DNA from: JBOGHU01 sp050742255
GTDB lineage: Bacteria; Actinomycetota; Acidimicrobiia; Acidimicrobiales; CADCSY01
NCBI GenBank assembly: GCA_050742255.1
Contig: JBOGHU010000003.1
Span: 1 to 27,222, forward strand
Length of the DNA: 27,222 nucleotides
Direction of reading: 5' to 3'
The notes beneath the pieces were generated by a model that saw only the letters and a list, made by a program, of their open reading frames with translations, ran no database searches and was not told the DNA's origin. This document shows, piece after piece, positions 7,856-15,470 of the stretch; the first letter of the stretch is position 1; every line of letters begins with the position of its first letter. A program made the translations under genes and the position numbers.

Positions 7856-8679
7856 TGGACGCTCCCTACCAGGCTGCACCAGATGTCCACGTGCTCCCGA
7901 CCAACCTGGCGTTGCCGGGCCTGGGGGTCCTTCCCATCAACGCCTACGTGCTGCTAGCCGAGGAGCCGGTGCTGATCGACACCGGGATGGGGTCCGACGG
8001 CGACCAGTTCATCGACGCCCTGGCGTCGATCATCGACCCCAGCGCGCTGCGATGGGTCTGGTTGACCCATGACGACGCCGACCACGCCGGGAGCATCCAG
8101 CGGGTGTTCGAGCTGGCGCCCCAGGCCCGCCTCGCCACCCACGCCTTCAGCGCCCTGCGGATGTCGTCGTGGTGGCCGGTGCCGCTCGACCGCGTGCACG
8201 CCATCGGGGTGGGTGACCGCCTCCCCGTCGGGGACCGCACGCTACGGGCCGTGCCGCCGCCGCTGTACGACAACCCCCTCTCGACCGGGCTCCTCGACGA
8301 GGCGACCGGCGCCCTGTTCTCGGTGGACTCGTTCGGGGCCCTCCTGCCCGAAGCGACCGAGGACGTCGCCGAGGTGCCCGAGGACACCCTCGCCGGTGGC
8401 ATGCGGGAGTGGGCCACATTTGATTCGCCGTGGGCGCACCTGCTCGACCGACAGCGGTTCGGTCAGGTGCTCGACGGGGTGCGCCGCCTCCAGCCGACCC
8501 GCATCTTCTCCTCCCACCTCCCGGCCGCGAGCGGGACGTCGCTCGAGCGCTTCCTCCAGGTGCTGGAGTCGGTGCCCGACGCCCAGCCTGCCGTGGCCCC
8601 CAACCACGAGGAGTTCGCCCAGATGCTGGCGGCGATGATGGCCACGCAGCCGGAACCGCAACCGGCGGCGGCCACGTAG
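7855..8679 (+). CDS. Metallo-beta-lactamase-fold protein of the ODP (flavodiiron-like) type
   Basis: 274 residues from ATG 7855 (GTG 7852 is in frame too; SD GAGGGGA at 7840-7846). The fold is seen in N-A-Y-V-L-L, V-L-I-D-T-G and the metal motif H72-D-D74-A-D76-H77. The later ligands are D158 in F-S-V-D-S-F-G-A and H221 in S-S-H-L-P-A. F-S-x-D-x-F-G is typical of the di-iron domain of flavodiiron proteins and relatives, whose motif is HxExDH. Here Asp replaces the Glu ligand, and the His expected in the P-x-L-H-x-P loop is Tyr (P-P-P-L-Y-D-N-P). There is no flavodoxin domain. Enzyme class is therefore uncertain: an O2/NO/redox sensor or a hydrolase with altered metal site. Probably coupled to the leader frame upstream. 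Confidence 0.8.
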   Translation: MDAPYQAAPDVHVLPTNLALPGLGVLPINAYVLLAEEPVLIDTGMGSDGDQFIDALASIIDPSALRWVWLTHDDADHAGSIQRVFELAPQARLATHAFSALRMSSWWPVPLDRVHAIGVGDRLPVGDRTLRAVPPPLYDNPLSTGLLDEATGALFSVDSFGALLPEATEDVAEVPEDTLAGGMREWATFDSPWAHLLDRQRFGQVLDGVRRLQPTRIFSSHLPAASGTSLERFLQVLESVPDAQPAVAPNHEEFAQMLAAMMATQPEPQPAAAT

Positions 8680-8725
8680 CAGGGCCGCACCGAGCGGGTG
8701 CTCGCCGGTACGACGCCGCGGGCGT

Positions 8726-8763
8726 CACCGGAGCCGGGGGGATGGGCGCGCCCTGCTCCGGTG
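8726..8763. terminator. Hairpin CACCGGAGC/GCTCCGGTG downstream of the MBL gene
   Basis: Perfect 9-bp arms at 8726-8734 and 8755-8763 with a 20-nt loop, 46 nt after the metallo-hydrolase stop. There is no T-run. A smaller hairpin CGGTGA/TCACCG follows at about 8769-8783. The CACCGGAG core recurs in the hairpins at 19180 and 25629, both also just behind genes, which supports a terminator-like role. Confidence 0.45.
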
Positions 8764-8831
8764 CCGTTCGGTGAGGCTCACCGTCACGGGCACCTGCACG
8801 ATCACGAGCCGTCGAGGAGGATGATCGTCGG

Positions 8832-9490
8832 GTGACCGAAGCCGAACGGGAGGTCAGGAGAGTTGACGAGGGAGGCCACTGGGCCAAGAACGCCGACCGC
8901 TACGAGATGACCGCAAGTCGCCTTTGGCAGTCGCTGCTCCGTGCTGTTCCGATCGGCCGTGACGAGGCAATCCTCGATATCGGCTGCGGCACCGGTAGGT
9001 CGACGAGGGATGTCGCCCGCATCGCTTCATCGGGGGTCCGTCCTCGGCGTCGACCTCTCCGCGAGGATGCTGGAGCGAGCGCGGGCGGCGGCGAGTGCCG
9101 AGGGACTGGCGAACGTTCGCTTCGAACAGGCGACGCCCAGGTCCATCCGCTCCCCGAAGCAGCCTTCGATCTCGCCATCAGCGCGTTCGGAGCGATGTTC
9201 TTCGCTGATCCGGTGGCGGCCTTCGCCAACATCGCGCGGTCGCTCCGTCGGAGGAGCGGCCTGGCGCTTCTGGGGTGGCGGGAGCTGCAGCGCAACGAAT
9301 GGGTGGCAGCGATCCGAGACGCCCTGTCGCTTGGCCGGGCGCTTCCGACGCCCCCGGTTGACGTCTACGGTCACCTCCTCGGCGGAGAGAAGCAGGCAGC
9401 CGCCGAGGCCATCACCGACGTGCTCTTCTCATCCCGCGACGACGGGCCGGAATCGAATCTGGCGTGTCGGCCCTTGCCGGCAACCTTGTG
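8832..9490 (+). pseudogene. Class I SAM-dependent methyltransferase, frameshifted and 3'-decayed
   Basis: From GTG 8832 (SD AGGAGG 8815-8820). Residues 1-~65 include the SAM-binding motif I, I-L-D-I-G-C-G-T-G-R-S. The frame then breaks inside G5 at ~9032; one extra G moves S-V-L-G-V-D-L-S-A-R-M-L (motif II, acidic Asp) into another frame. A second break at ~9132 (one G missing in CAGGCGAC) returns to the first frame for P-E-A-A-F-D-L-A-I-S-A-F-G-A-M-F-F (motif IV region). Homology fades after about C-R-P-L-P-A-T-L-W-V at 9490, well before a normal C-terminus. Substrate unknown. The paired +1/-1 indels could be sequencing errors, but the lost C-terminal part suggests true decay. Confidence 0.65.
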
Positions 9491-9662
9491 GGTTAGCGGT
9501 CAAGGGCGGCTCGCCGCGCAAGACGTGTCAGCACCGGGACCAAGACCCCGACGCGTGTGCGAGCTCTCGTGGCCGCTCATGGCCGCGCCGCGTCATGAGT
9601 CAGCGGCGGGGAGGGCATCCGGCGAGTCGAACATCGCGACCGGCGCAGTGCGAGACTGCGGC
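9491..9662. other. Gene-free stretch between methyltransferase and SnoaL remnants
   Basis: No recognisable coding continuation of the methyltransferase and no RNA or hairpin of note. The plus-strand frame stays open, but its arginine-, alanine- and serine-rich translation resembles no protein I know. It looks like eroded sequence next to the defence island. Confidence 0.35.
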
Positions 9663-9790
9663 ATGGTCGATCCCAGAGAAGCGGTCGTCTTCCGATGGCT
9701 GGCTGCTGGCGACGCCGGCAACCTCGATGCGTTCGACGACCTGCTTCATGCCGGGGCCGGCTGGTCCATGCGGCACGGGCCGAACCTGCG
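9663..9790 (+). pseudogene. SnoaL/NTF2-like N-terminal remnant
   Basis: ATG 9663 gives M-V-D-P-R-E-A-V-V-F-R-W-L-A-A-G-D-A-G, then L-D-A-F-D-D-L-L-H-A, a pattern typical of the first helices of SnoaL-like polyketide-cyclase/ester-cyclase-family proteins. About 33 residues match, then the similarity stops; a neighbouring frame reads L-V-H-A-A-R-A-E-P-A-L, perhaps the next strand after a frame break. The rest of a ~130-residue protein is missing because the darG stop lies at 9803 on the other strand. The truncation coincides with the edge of the HsdR-DarTG island. Confidence 0.45.
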
Positions 9791-9802
9791 CTCCGGCCGA
9801 AG

Positions 9803-10903
9803 TCAGGTTCCCGCGAGGATGCCCTCGGGGCCCACGGAACGAAGCCAGCCTTGGTCAACGAGGCGCTGGTACGCCTTGGCGATGTGGGGGGGCGTGAACA
9901 GGCGCTCCTTGCGCCGGCTCCACACTCCGACAACTTCCGCGACAGAGTCGAGGGGTAGTGATTCGCTCCGGCGATGCCCGTTGTCGTCGCGCAGTGCCGC
10001 CCAGTGCACCGTTGCGAGGAGCTCGAGTCCGTAGGTCGACTCGAAGCCTTCAATGAGTCGGGCGACTCGGTCCATTCGCGCAGAGGTCTCGGGCTGCTCG
10101 GCAAGCAGGGCCGCGGCGGCGGGCTCGGCGCCGTCGAGGACCTCGAAGGGGATCGAGTCCATTGCCTTGGCCGATCCGTCGCGGGTCCCGCGGATGAAGT
10201 GACCCTCCATCGAGTTCAGCACGTGCCGGAGGTTGTCCGCGTACGGGCCATACCGACCCTTGGCGAACCTGAGCCGGAGCGGCTCACCTGACTCCTGCAT
10301 GAAGTACATGACCTTCTGGATGTCGACCGCCGTGATCTCGACGGCGAAGGGCAAGTACCGCTGCATGATGCCGATGAGCGCTGCTCGACCAGGCGTCATC
10401 CTCGGCGTCTCCGTTCGGATCGGCTGGTCGGCAGCTGCGGGGGTGCCCTCAGGCGGGTACAGGTGGACAGTCACGTCGGGGACCTCGTCGAAGGCTCGCT
10501 CGATGAGCGGACGCACGTCGTCCCACTGAAGGCCGCCGTGACCGCATCCCAGCGGCGGAATGGCGACGCTCCTGATCGAGAGGTCCTTGAGCTGCCTGAC
10601 GAGGTCATCGAGACCCGCACGGATGTCCGACAGCTTCGACCTGGACCGCCAGTGCTTCTTGGTGGGGAAGTTGATGATGTAGCGGGGGCCGTCGCTGCCG
10701 ATCTCGCCCGCGTCCCAGATGAACATTCGGCCGAGCTCGACGGTGCCCTGATCGCAGGCCCGCTTGTAGGCCTTGTAGTTCGCGGGGAAGGCTCGCTTGA
10801 ACTGGAGAGCAACGCCCTTGCCCATCACCCCGACCGTGTTGACGGTGTTGACCAGAGCGTCGGCCTGGGCTTCGAGAAGGTTCCCGTGGGATTCCCTGAT
10901 CAT
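9803..10903 (-). CDS. darG: DarG: macrodomain DNA ADP-ribosyl glycohydrolase antitoxin
   Basis: 366 residues, the full two-domain architecture. Residues ~1-150 are an ALC1-like macrodomain: D15-A-L-V-N-T-V-N-T-V-G-V-M-G-K-G-V-A-L-Q-F is the ADP-ribose-binding loop, F-P-T-K-K-H-W-R near residue 80 carries the lysine region used for catalysis in DarG, and P-P-L-G-C-G-H-G-G-L near 125 is the second loop. Residues ~170-366 are the DarG-specific C-terminal domain (Y-L-P-F-A-V-E near 185, K-G-R-Y-G-P-Y-A-D-N-L near 220), which in studied homologues binds and blocks DarT. It removes ADP-ribose from thymidine in DNA. ATG 10903 follows the darT stop by 13 nt, with GGAG in the gap; a toxin-first order is normal for this system. 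Intact and highly confident. Confidence 0.95.
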   Translation of the reverse strand: MIRESHGNLLEAQADALVNTVNTVGVMGKGVALQFKRAFPANYKAYKRACDQGTVELGRMFIWDAGEIGSDGPRYIINFPTKKHWRSRSKLSDIRAGLDDLVRQLKDLSIRSVAIPPLGCGHGGLQWDDVRPLIERAFDEVPDVTVHLYPPEGTPAAADQPIRTETPRMTPGRAALIGIMQRYLPFAVEITAVDIQKVMYFMQESGEPLRLRFAKGRYGPYADNLRHVLNSMEGHFIRGTRDGSAKAMDSIPFEVLDGAEPAAAALLAEQPETSARMDRVARLIEGFESTYGLELLATVHWAALRDDNGHRRSESLPLDSVAEVVGVWSRRKERLFTPPHIAKAYQRLVDQGWLRSVGPEGILAGT

Positions 10904-10916
10904 CGCAACTCCGATC

Positions 10917-11588
10917 CTACGAGTAGTACCAGCCGTCACGGACGACCACCTGCAGGTTGCAACCCGCCTCAGAGAACAACTGTTCGACCCTAGCCCTTCG
11001 ATCTTCAGACCGCACGGCCGTGCCCGCGAGGAGACTGAACGGCACCTCACCGCGAACGAGGAACTCCGCCATTCTCCGCTCCATTCGCTCCCCGTCGTCG
11101 GGTGTGTTGTTCCACGCCCGCTCCTTCATCAACGGCCAGTCGACGAAGCTGGACTGAGGGTCCCGAGTCGTCAGGTCACCCAGGAGGGAGACGTCGTTCG
11201 TGAACTCGGCCAGAGCTATGGCCGCGTTGCGGTCGCTGATAGCGAAGGTCACACCGGCCGCCACCATCCGATCGACGTCACTCACGAAGTACACGAGGTC
11301 GCGGTGGTCACCCGTGAAGCTCGGCACGCCGCCGACCCAGAGCTTGTACATCATCGGAGAACGGGCCGCGAAGTAGAACGGCACGTAGTCGGCGACGAAC
11401 CCACCTGGAGAGCAAGCCACCGCCTGGCGGCGCCGGCGTTCCTTGATCTCGGGGTCCCCACCCTCAGTGGACAGCAGCCCTCGAGCGCACACGGTGGCGT
11501 CGCTCAGTAGCGCCTCCGCAGCGAGGATCTGCGGCAGGTTGTCGAGGTGGGTGAAGTGGAACAGCAGGCCGCAGCGCGGTGTCGTCAC
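10917..11588 (-). CDS. darT: DarT: DNA thymidine ADP-ribosyltransferase toxin
   Basis: 223 residues from GTG 11588, chosen because homologues begin right before the conserved F-H-F-T-H-L-D-N-L-P-Q-I-L motif (His11 and His14 region) and because GTGA overlaps the upstream stop by 4 nt. The NAD-binding arginine is expected in P-F-Y-F-A-A-R76-S-P-M-M-Y; the catalytic glutamate is E175 in R-M-A-E-F-L-V. DarT transfers ADP-ribose from NAD+ to thymidine in single-stranded DNA, stalling replication; related systems also defend against phage. All key residues are present, so it should be active. An in-frame extension to 11702 exists but would overlap the upstream gene by more than 100 nt and has no homologous content. 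Confidence 0.94.
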   Translation of the reverse strand: MTTPRCGLLFHFTHLDNLPQILAAEALLSDATVCARGLLSTEGGDPEIKERRRRQAVACSPGGFVADYVPFYFAARSPMMYKLWVGGVPSFTGDHRDLVYFVSDVDRMVAAGVTFAISDRNAAIALAEFTNDVSLLGDLTTRDPQSSFVDWPLMKERAWNNTPDDGERMERRMAEFLVRGEVPFSLLAGTAVRSEDRRARVEQLFSEAGCNLQVVVRDGWYYS

Positions 11589-12874
11589 GGCGCAGGCCAG
11601 TGCTCCGCCCGATACACGTCGGCGTCGGATTCCGGCAGCGCCCGCGTCGAGTTGTTCATCCGGACGAAGAAGACCCGTTCGCCCTTGCTCGTCTTGGCCC
11701 ACAGGGAAGCCGGGGAGGCGGCGACGTCCACGCGGCAGATCTCGTGGCCAGCGTGGACGGCGATGCGGGCCCGGGTCCTCGTCACCGGGGTGTGGCCGAG
11801 CGCGTTGATGAGGTGGGTGGTGAGCCAGTTGACGAAGCCGTTGCCGTTCCTGGGGTTCACTCGCTCGTAGTCGTGGCCCAAGCCGACGACGGCCCGGTCG
11901 GGGCCGATGCCGATGAGCAGCGTCCCGCCATCGGTGTTGAGGAAAGCGGCGACGGTCTTGACGATCGCGTCCTCCATCGCCTTGCTGGGCTGGCCTTCAC
12001 GGAGGTCCCAGCGAGCGGTGGACTTGAACTCGACGGCGTAGTCCTCGTCGTTGTCGATCAGCTCGTCGATCGTCCGCAGCTCGGGTCTGCCCACGAGGCC
12101 CAGCTTCTCGGCCACGAGGGCGACAAACTCGGCGTCGTGGCGGAGCTGCTCGACGACCTCCTCGGTGAGCGCCGCTGCGGTGCCAGGGACCTCGGCCAGT
12201 GCGGTGGTAGCCGCAGCGCCGGCCATCCCGGGCCCCGGGGGCGCGACCGCCGTCCCGTCGTAGACACTGCTGCCGTCGTCGCCGTAGGCGGTGGCGATGT
12301 GGTCGAACACGGCCTGGACCTTGGCGTCGAACACCTCGGGCGGGTAGGGGTCGGCGGGGAGGTCGGCGTCGAGGACCCGCCGGATCGAAGCCCGCACGTC
12401 GGCGGTGGTAGCGGCCTTGCGGCGCCAGTCCAAGACGAGCTTGTCCTGGATGTGAGCGAGGAGCCGCTTGGCGCTGGCCTTCACCAGCTCCCGCTCGGCG
12501 TCGGTGAGGCCGGGATCGGGCTTGGTGAGCAGGTCAAAGATGGCCAGCTCCTCCTCGGTGAGCCCCTCGACGACCGCCCGCTGCTCCTCCTCGGTCAACG
12601 AGCGGGAGAGCTCGACGAGGCGGCGCAGGTACTCGTCGATGTTGAGGCTGCCGGCGTTGTAGGTGGCGATGAGCTCCTCGATCCGCTCGACGAGGTCGTA
12701 GCGGGTCGGGTTGCGGAACGCCGCGCCGATGGCGCGCTGGCGGAGCAGGCTGGCGAGCCGCTCGGTCTCGGCTCGCTTGCGGCCGGCGAACCGGGCGGCG
12801 AGGGCGTCGAAGTCGATCTGGGACAGGTCGATCAGCGGGTCTGGCTCGCTTCCCTCGGCGGCGGCCCGGATCAC
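11585..12874 (-). CDS. hsdR: HsdR C-terminal region fused to an AlbA_2 (Schlafen-type) domain
   Basis: 429 residues open from GTG 12874. Residues ~1-155 are the helical C-terminal part of a type I restriction HsdR (D-F-D-A-L-A-A-R-F; R-N-P-T-R-Y-D-L-V-E-R-I-E-E-L; A-H-I-Q-D-K-L-V-L-D-W), the region that contacts the methyltransferase. After an Ala/Gly-rich linker (~200-235), residues ~285-420 form an AlbA_2/Schlafen-like domain: Y-A-V-E-F-K-S-T-A-R-W-D-L-R, then A-A-F-L-N-T-D-G-G-T-L-L-I-G-I and V-F-F-V-R-M-N-N-S-T. The upstream part of hsdR is in another frame (break at ~12878, where GAGGAGTTACG has one extra T). Its stop TGA overlaps the darT GTG. It may be made alone from GTG 12874 or be the tail of a decayed HsdR. 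Confidence 0.8.
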   Translation of the reverse strand: MIRAAAEGSEPDPLIDLSQIDFDALAARFAGRKRAETERLASLLRQRAIGAAFRNPTRYDLVERIEELIATYNAGSLNIDEYLRRLVELSRSLTEEEQRAVVEGLTEEELAIFDLLTKPDPGLTDAERELVKASAKRLLAHIQDKLVLDWRRKAATTADVRASIRRVLDADLPADPYPPEVFDAKVQAVFDHIATAYGDDGSSVYDGTAVAPPGPGMAGAAATTALAEVPGTAAALTEEVVEQLRHDAEFVALVAEKLGLVGRPELRTIDELIDNDEDYAVEFKSTARWDLREGQPSKAMEDAIVKTVAAFLNTDGGTLLIGIGPDRAVVGLGHDYERVNPRNGNGFVNWLTTHLINALGHTPVTRTRARIAVHAGHEICRVDVAASPASLWAKTSKGERVFFVRMNNSTRALPESDADVYRAEHWPAP

Positions 12875-12878
12875 GTAA

Positions 12879-13403
12879 CTCCTCGGCGCCCACCGAACGG
12901 TCGAGCAGCTCGTCGACCGCGTCGGCGACCTCGTCGAGATCGGCGGCCGGGGGCCGGCCCAGGTCGAGGAGCCGTTCGGCCAGCACCCGGACGGCGGCCA
13001 CTGTCGGCTGTTGGGCAGCGGCGGCCGGGTCGGGCAGCAGGGCCTTGAACAGCTTCCGGACCTGGCGGGCGGTGGCGAGGAACGCGCTGCGCTGGTCCTC
13101 GTCGGCCAGCAGGGCCTCGACGGCGGTGTCGCGCAGGGCGATGTGCTCGAAGCCGTGGGCGTCCCGCAACGCCAGCAGGTCGACCCCGGCCGAGGCGCAG
13201 ATGGCGATGACCCCCTCGATGGCCTCCCCCAGGGCGACGACGAGGGCGTCGACGGGCTGGATCGGGCTGTCGACCCCGGGCTCGGCGTTCGCCGCTCCGT
13301 AGATGGCGAGGGTCTGCTCCAGGTTCCGGAATACGCCGACGTAGTCGACGATCAGGGCGCCGCCTTCCCGGAGGTGGAGGTGCTCGAGCCGGGCCGCAAC
13401 CTG
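12879..13403 (-). pseudogene. hsdR: HsdR middle fragment (helical region), third frame
   Basis: This piece reads L-I-V-D-Y-V-G-V-F-R-N-L-E-Q-T-L, then A-I-C-A-S-A-G-V-D-L-L-A-L-R, and ends D-E-L-L-D-R-S-V-G-A-E-E before the break at ~12878. It is the HsdR segment immediately after helicase domain 2, where D-x-G-L-I-V-D-Y is typical. Between the helicase D-K-D-N-G and L-I-V-D-Y lie about 20 extra residues including A-A-R-L-E-H-L-H-L-R-E-G-G-A, not usual for the family. The upstream break at ~13405 is one C missing from CCCC. It has no start of its own that would make a sensible protein; it is meaningful only as part of hsdR. Confidence 0.7.
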
Positions 13404-14058
13404 GGGCGGCCAGCCCGTTGTCCTTGTCGGGGAACACCCGGTTGGCCCGGGCGATGGTCTGCATCAGCGTGTGGTTGCGCATCGGCCGGTCGAGGTAGAT
13501 GGTCGACACGCTCGGGGCGTCGAAGCCGACCATCCACATGGCGCAGACGAACACGATCCGCAGCGGGTCGTCGGCCGCCTTGAACCGCTCGGCCAGGTTC
13601 TCCTCGTTCATCCTCCTGCGGTGCGGGCGGATGTCGAGGCCCCGGCGTTCGAGCTGGGCGATCTCGTTCTGGGACTGAGACACGACCACGGCCATGTCGG
13701 TCGAGTCCATGAGGGCGAGGCGGCTGGCCAGCCACGGGCGTTGCAGCTCCGGTAGGGCATCGTGCTGGGCCTGCAGCTCGGCTCGGTGCTCGGCCCAGGC
13801 CTCGGCCACGGAGTCGTACATGCGGACCGCCGCGGCCTTGTCGACCCCGACGTACATGGCCTTGCCCGTGAACCCCCGGCCGACGAAGTGGCGCACCAGG
13901 TCCCGGGCGATCCTACGAAGGCGCTCGGGGCGGGTGAGCAGCGTGTACTCCCGACCGAAGCGGCGGGCGAGCTGGCCCTCGGCGTCCTCGTCGAACTCGG
14001 CCTCCTCGAGCAGGGCGGTGAGCTCGTCGGGGAAGTCGTCGTTGATGAGCTGGAGCTC
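13404..14058 (-). pseudogene. hsdR: HsdR helicase domain 2 fragment, second frame
   Basis: Contains E-L-Q-L-I-N-D-D-F, R-H-F-V-G-R-G-F-T-G-K-A-M-Y-V, then the SF2 helicase motifs V and VI: W-M-V-G-F-D-A-P-S-V-S-T-I-Y-L-D-R-P and Q-T-I-A-R-A-N-R-V-F. The first in-frame Met is at 13896, so an independent protein from there would have helicase motifs V-VI only. The frame is entered from the preceding fragment at ~14060, where ATCCGAG has one base too many or two C too few to read N-R-I-P-E-L. ATP hydrolysis needs the Walker A part, which is absent from this locus. Confidence 0.75.
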
Positions 14059-14713
14059 GGATGCGGTTCTCGTAGAACAGCGGGACGGTCGACCCGTCCT
14101 CGATGGCGTCGCGGAAGTTGCAGATCGAGACGTAGTCGCCGAAGTGCTGGCGGGTCAGCTCCTCCCCGGCAATCAGCGGCGTTCCCGTGAAACCCATGAA
14201 CGCCGCGCCCGGGAGCGCCCGGCGCATGTTCAACGCCAGCGTGTCGTACTGGCTGCGGTGGGCCTCGTCGGTGATCACGATCACGTCCGAGCGGTCCGAC
14301 AGCACCGGCATCGAGGTTTCCCCCGCCTTGGCGTCGAGCCTGAACTTGTGGATCAACGTGAACACGTACCGGTGGTCGGCGGCCAGCAGGTCCCGCAGAT
14401 GAGCGGCGGAGGTGGCATGGACCTGCGCCTCGGCGGAGATCGCCCCGGCGTCGGCAAACTCACCATGGAGCTGGAGGTCGAGCTCGGTGCGGTCGGTCAC
14501 CAGCCCCCGCTCCACCCGCGACCGGAGCCCCCGCGCCCGGGCCAGGGGGCGGGCCGTCTCCCGGGCGCGCTCCATGGGCGAGCTGTACACGGCGTCGACC
14601 CTCTCCAGGGCGCCGAGGCGCTCGGCCACGGCCTCGGCCTGGGACGCGCCCTCCTCCGCCAGGTGCAGGCCGGGCGCCCTCCCCGGCAGGACCGAGCCGG
14701 TCGTGGGCGTCAT
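14059..14713 (-). pseudogene. In-frame chimera: histidine phosphatase start joined to HsdR helicase domain 1
   Basis: Residues ~1-70 from ATG 14713 match the histidine phosphatase superfamily (actinobacterial phosphomutase-like type): T-P-T-T-G, then L-P-G-R-A-P-G-L-H-L, then A-V-Y-S-S-P-M-E-R-A-R-E-T-A. The catalytic V-R-H-G lies just upstream in frame (14714-14725), but between the in-frame TAG at 14789-14791 and V-R-H-G there is no ATG, GTG or TTG. At ~14500 the frame passes without break into HsdR: V-T-D-R-T-E-L-D, V-I-V-I-T-D-E-A-H-R-S (motif II, DEAH) and M-G-F-T-G-T-P-L-I (motif III). The HsdR nuclease domain and Walker A are missing, as is the rest of the phosphatase. Neither function can be intact. 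Confidence 0.75.
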
Positions 14714-14763
14714 GCCGTGGCGAACCAGGAGGACCAGGGTCGCCGGCGGCGGCGTGGGTCGAC

Positions 14764-15459
14764 GTGCTCGGCTGGCGATGGTCTCAACCTACCATTCGCC
14801 AGGTCGGCGCCGAGGTGGTCGAGTGCCGGGCCTGTCCACGCCTGGTGCGGTGGCGGGAGCAGGTGGCCGCCGACAGGCGGGCCTCCTACGCCGAGGAGGA
14901 GTACTGGGGACGGCCCGTCCCCGGCTTCGGCGACCCCGCGGCCTCGCTGTGGGTGGTGGGCCTGGCCCCGGCCGCCCACGGGGGGAACCGCACCGGACGG
15001 GTCTTCACCGGCGACCGCTCGGGCGACTGGCTGTTCCGCTCACTCCACGGGGCCGGCTACGCCAACCAGCCCACCAGCGACCACCGCCACGACGGCCTGC
15101 GCCTGCGGGGTGCCTATGTCAGCGCGGCGGTGCGGTGCGCGCCGCCGGGCAACCGGCCCACCCCGGCCGAGCGTGACTCCTGTCAGCCCTTCCTGGCCCG
15201 GGAGTGGGCTCTCCTGGCCCAGGTGCGGGTGGTGCTGGCCCTGGGCTCCTTCGCCTACCAGGTGGTGGCCGCCACGGTAGGGCTGCGTCCCCGGCCCGCC
15301 TTCGGCCACGGGGTCGAGGCCTCCCTACCAGACGGGCGACACGTGATGTGCTCCTACCACCCGAGCCAGCAGAACACCTTCACCAAGCGGTTGACCGAGG
15401 AGATGTTCGATCGAGTCATCGGCCGGGCCAGGGAGCTGACCGAGACATCGAGGCGGTAG
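14764..15459 (+). CDS. udgB: Type 5 uracil-DNA glycosylase (UdgB)
   Basis: 231 residues, normal for UdgB. It removes uracil and some other deaminated bases from DNA and carries a [4Fe-4S] cluster. Cluster cysteines: C21-R-A-C24 near the start, then the Cys in A-V-R-C-A-P-P-G and in R-D-S-C-Q-P-F-L. Motif A is G-L-A-P-A-A-H-G-G-N-R-T-G-R, which lacks the polar Asp/Asn of other UDG classes, the hallmark of type 5. Motif B region is Y-H-P-S-Q-Q-N-T. W-G-R-P-V-P-G-F-G-D near residue 45 is also conserved. Start GTG 14764 is the only one that gives a normal N-terminus; its Shine-Dalgarno is weak. It is divergent from, and its 5' end overlaps, the remnant histidine phosphatase frame. Confidence 0.92.
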   Translation: MLGWRWSQPTIRQVGAEVVECRACPRLVRWREQVAADRRASYAEEEYWGRPVPGFGDPAASLWVVGLAPAAHGGNRTGRVFTGDRSGDWLFRSLHGAGYANQPTSDHRHDGLRLRGAYVSAAVRCAPPGNRPTPAERDSCQPFLAREWALLAQVRVVLALGSFAYQVVAATVGLRPRPAFGHGVEASLPDGRHVMCSYHPSQQNTFTKRLTEEMFDRVIGRARELTETSRR

Positions 15460-15470
15460 CGAACGGTCGG

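Noticed and set aside
8821..8835. Four-codon frame ATG ATC GTC GGG TGA before the methyltransferase
   Set aside because: It overlaps the GTG start as GTGA and has an SD, but it is too short, and the downstream gene is broken, so I cannot claim a leader.
11579..13048. 489-codon plus-strand open frame
   Set aside because: Antisense to hsdR/AlbA_2; low-complexity Gly/Asp/Val translation without domain features.
13694..15280. 528-codon plus-strand open frame
   Set aside because: Antisense to the HsdR helicase part and out of frame with UdgB, both of which have recognisable motifs.
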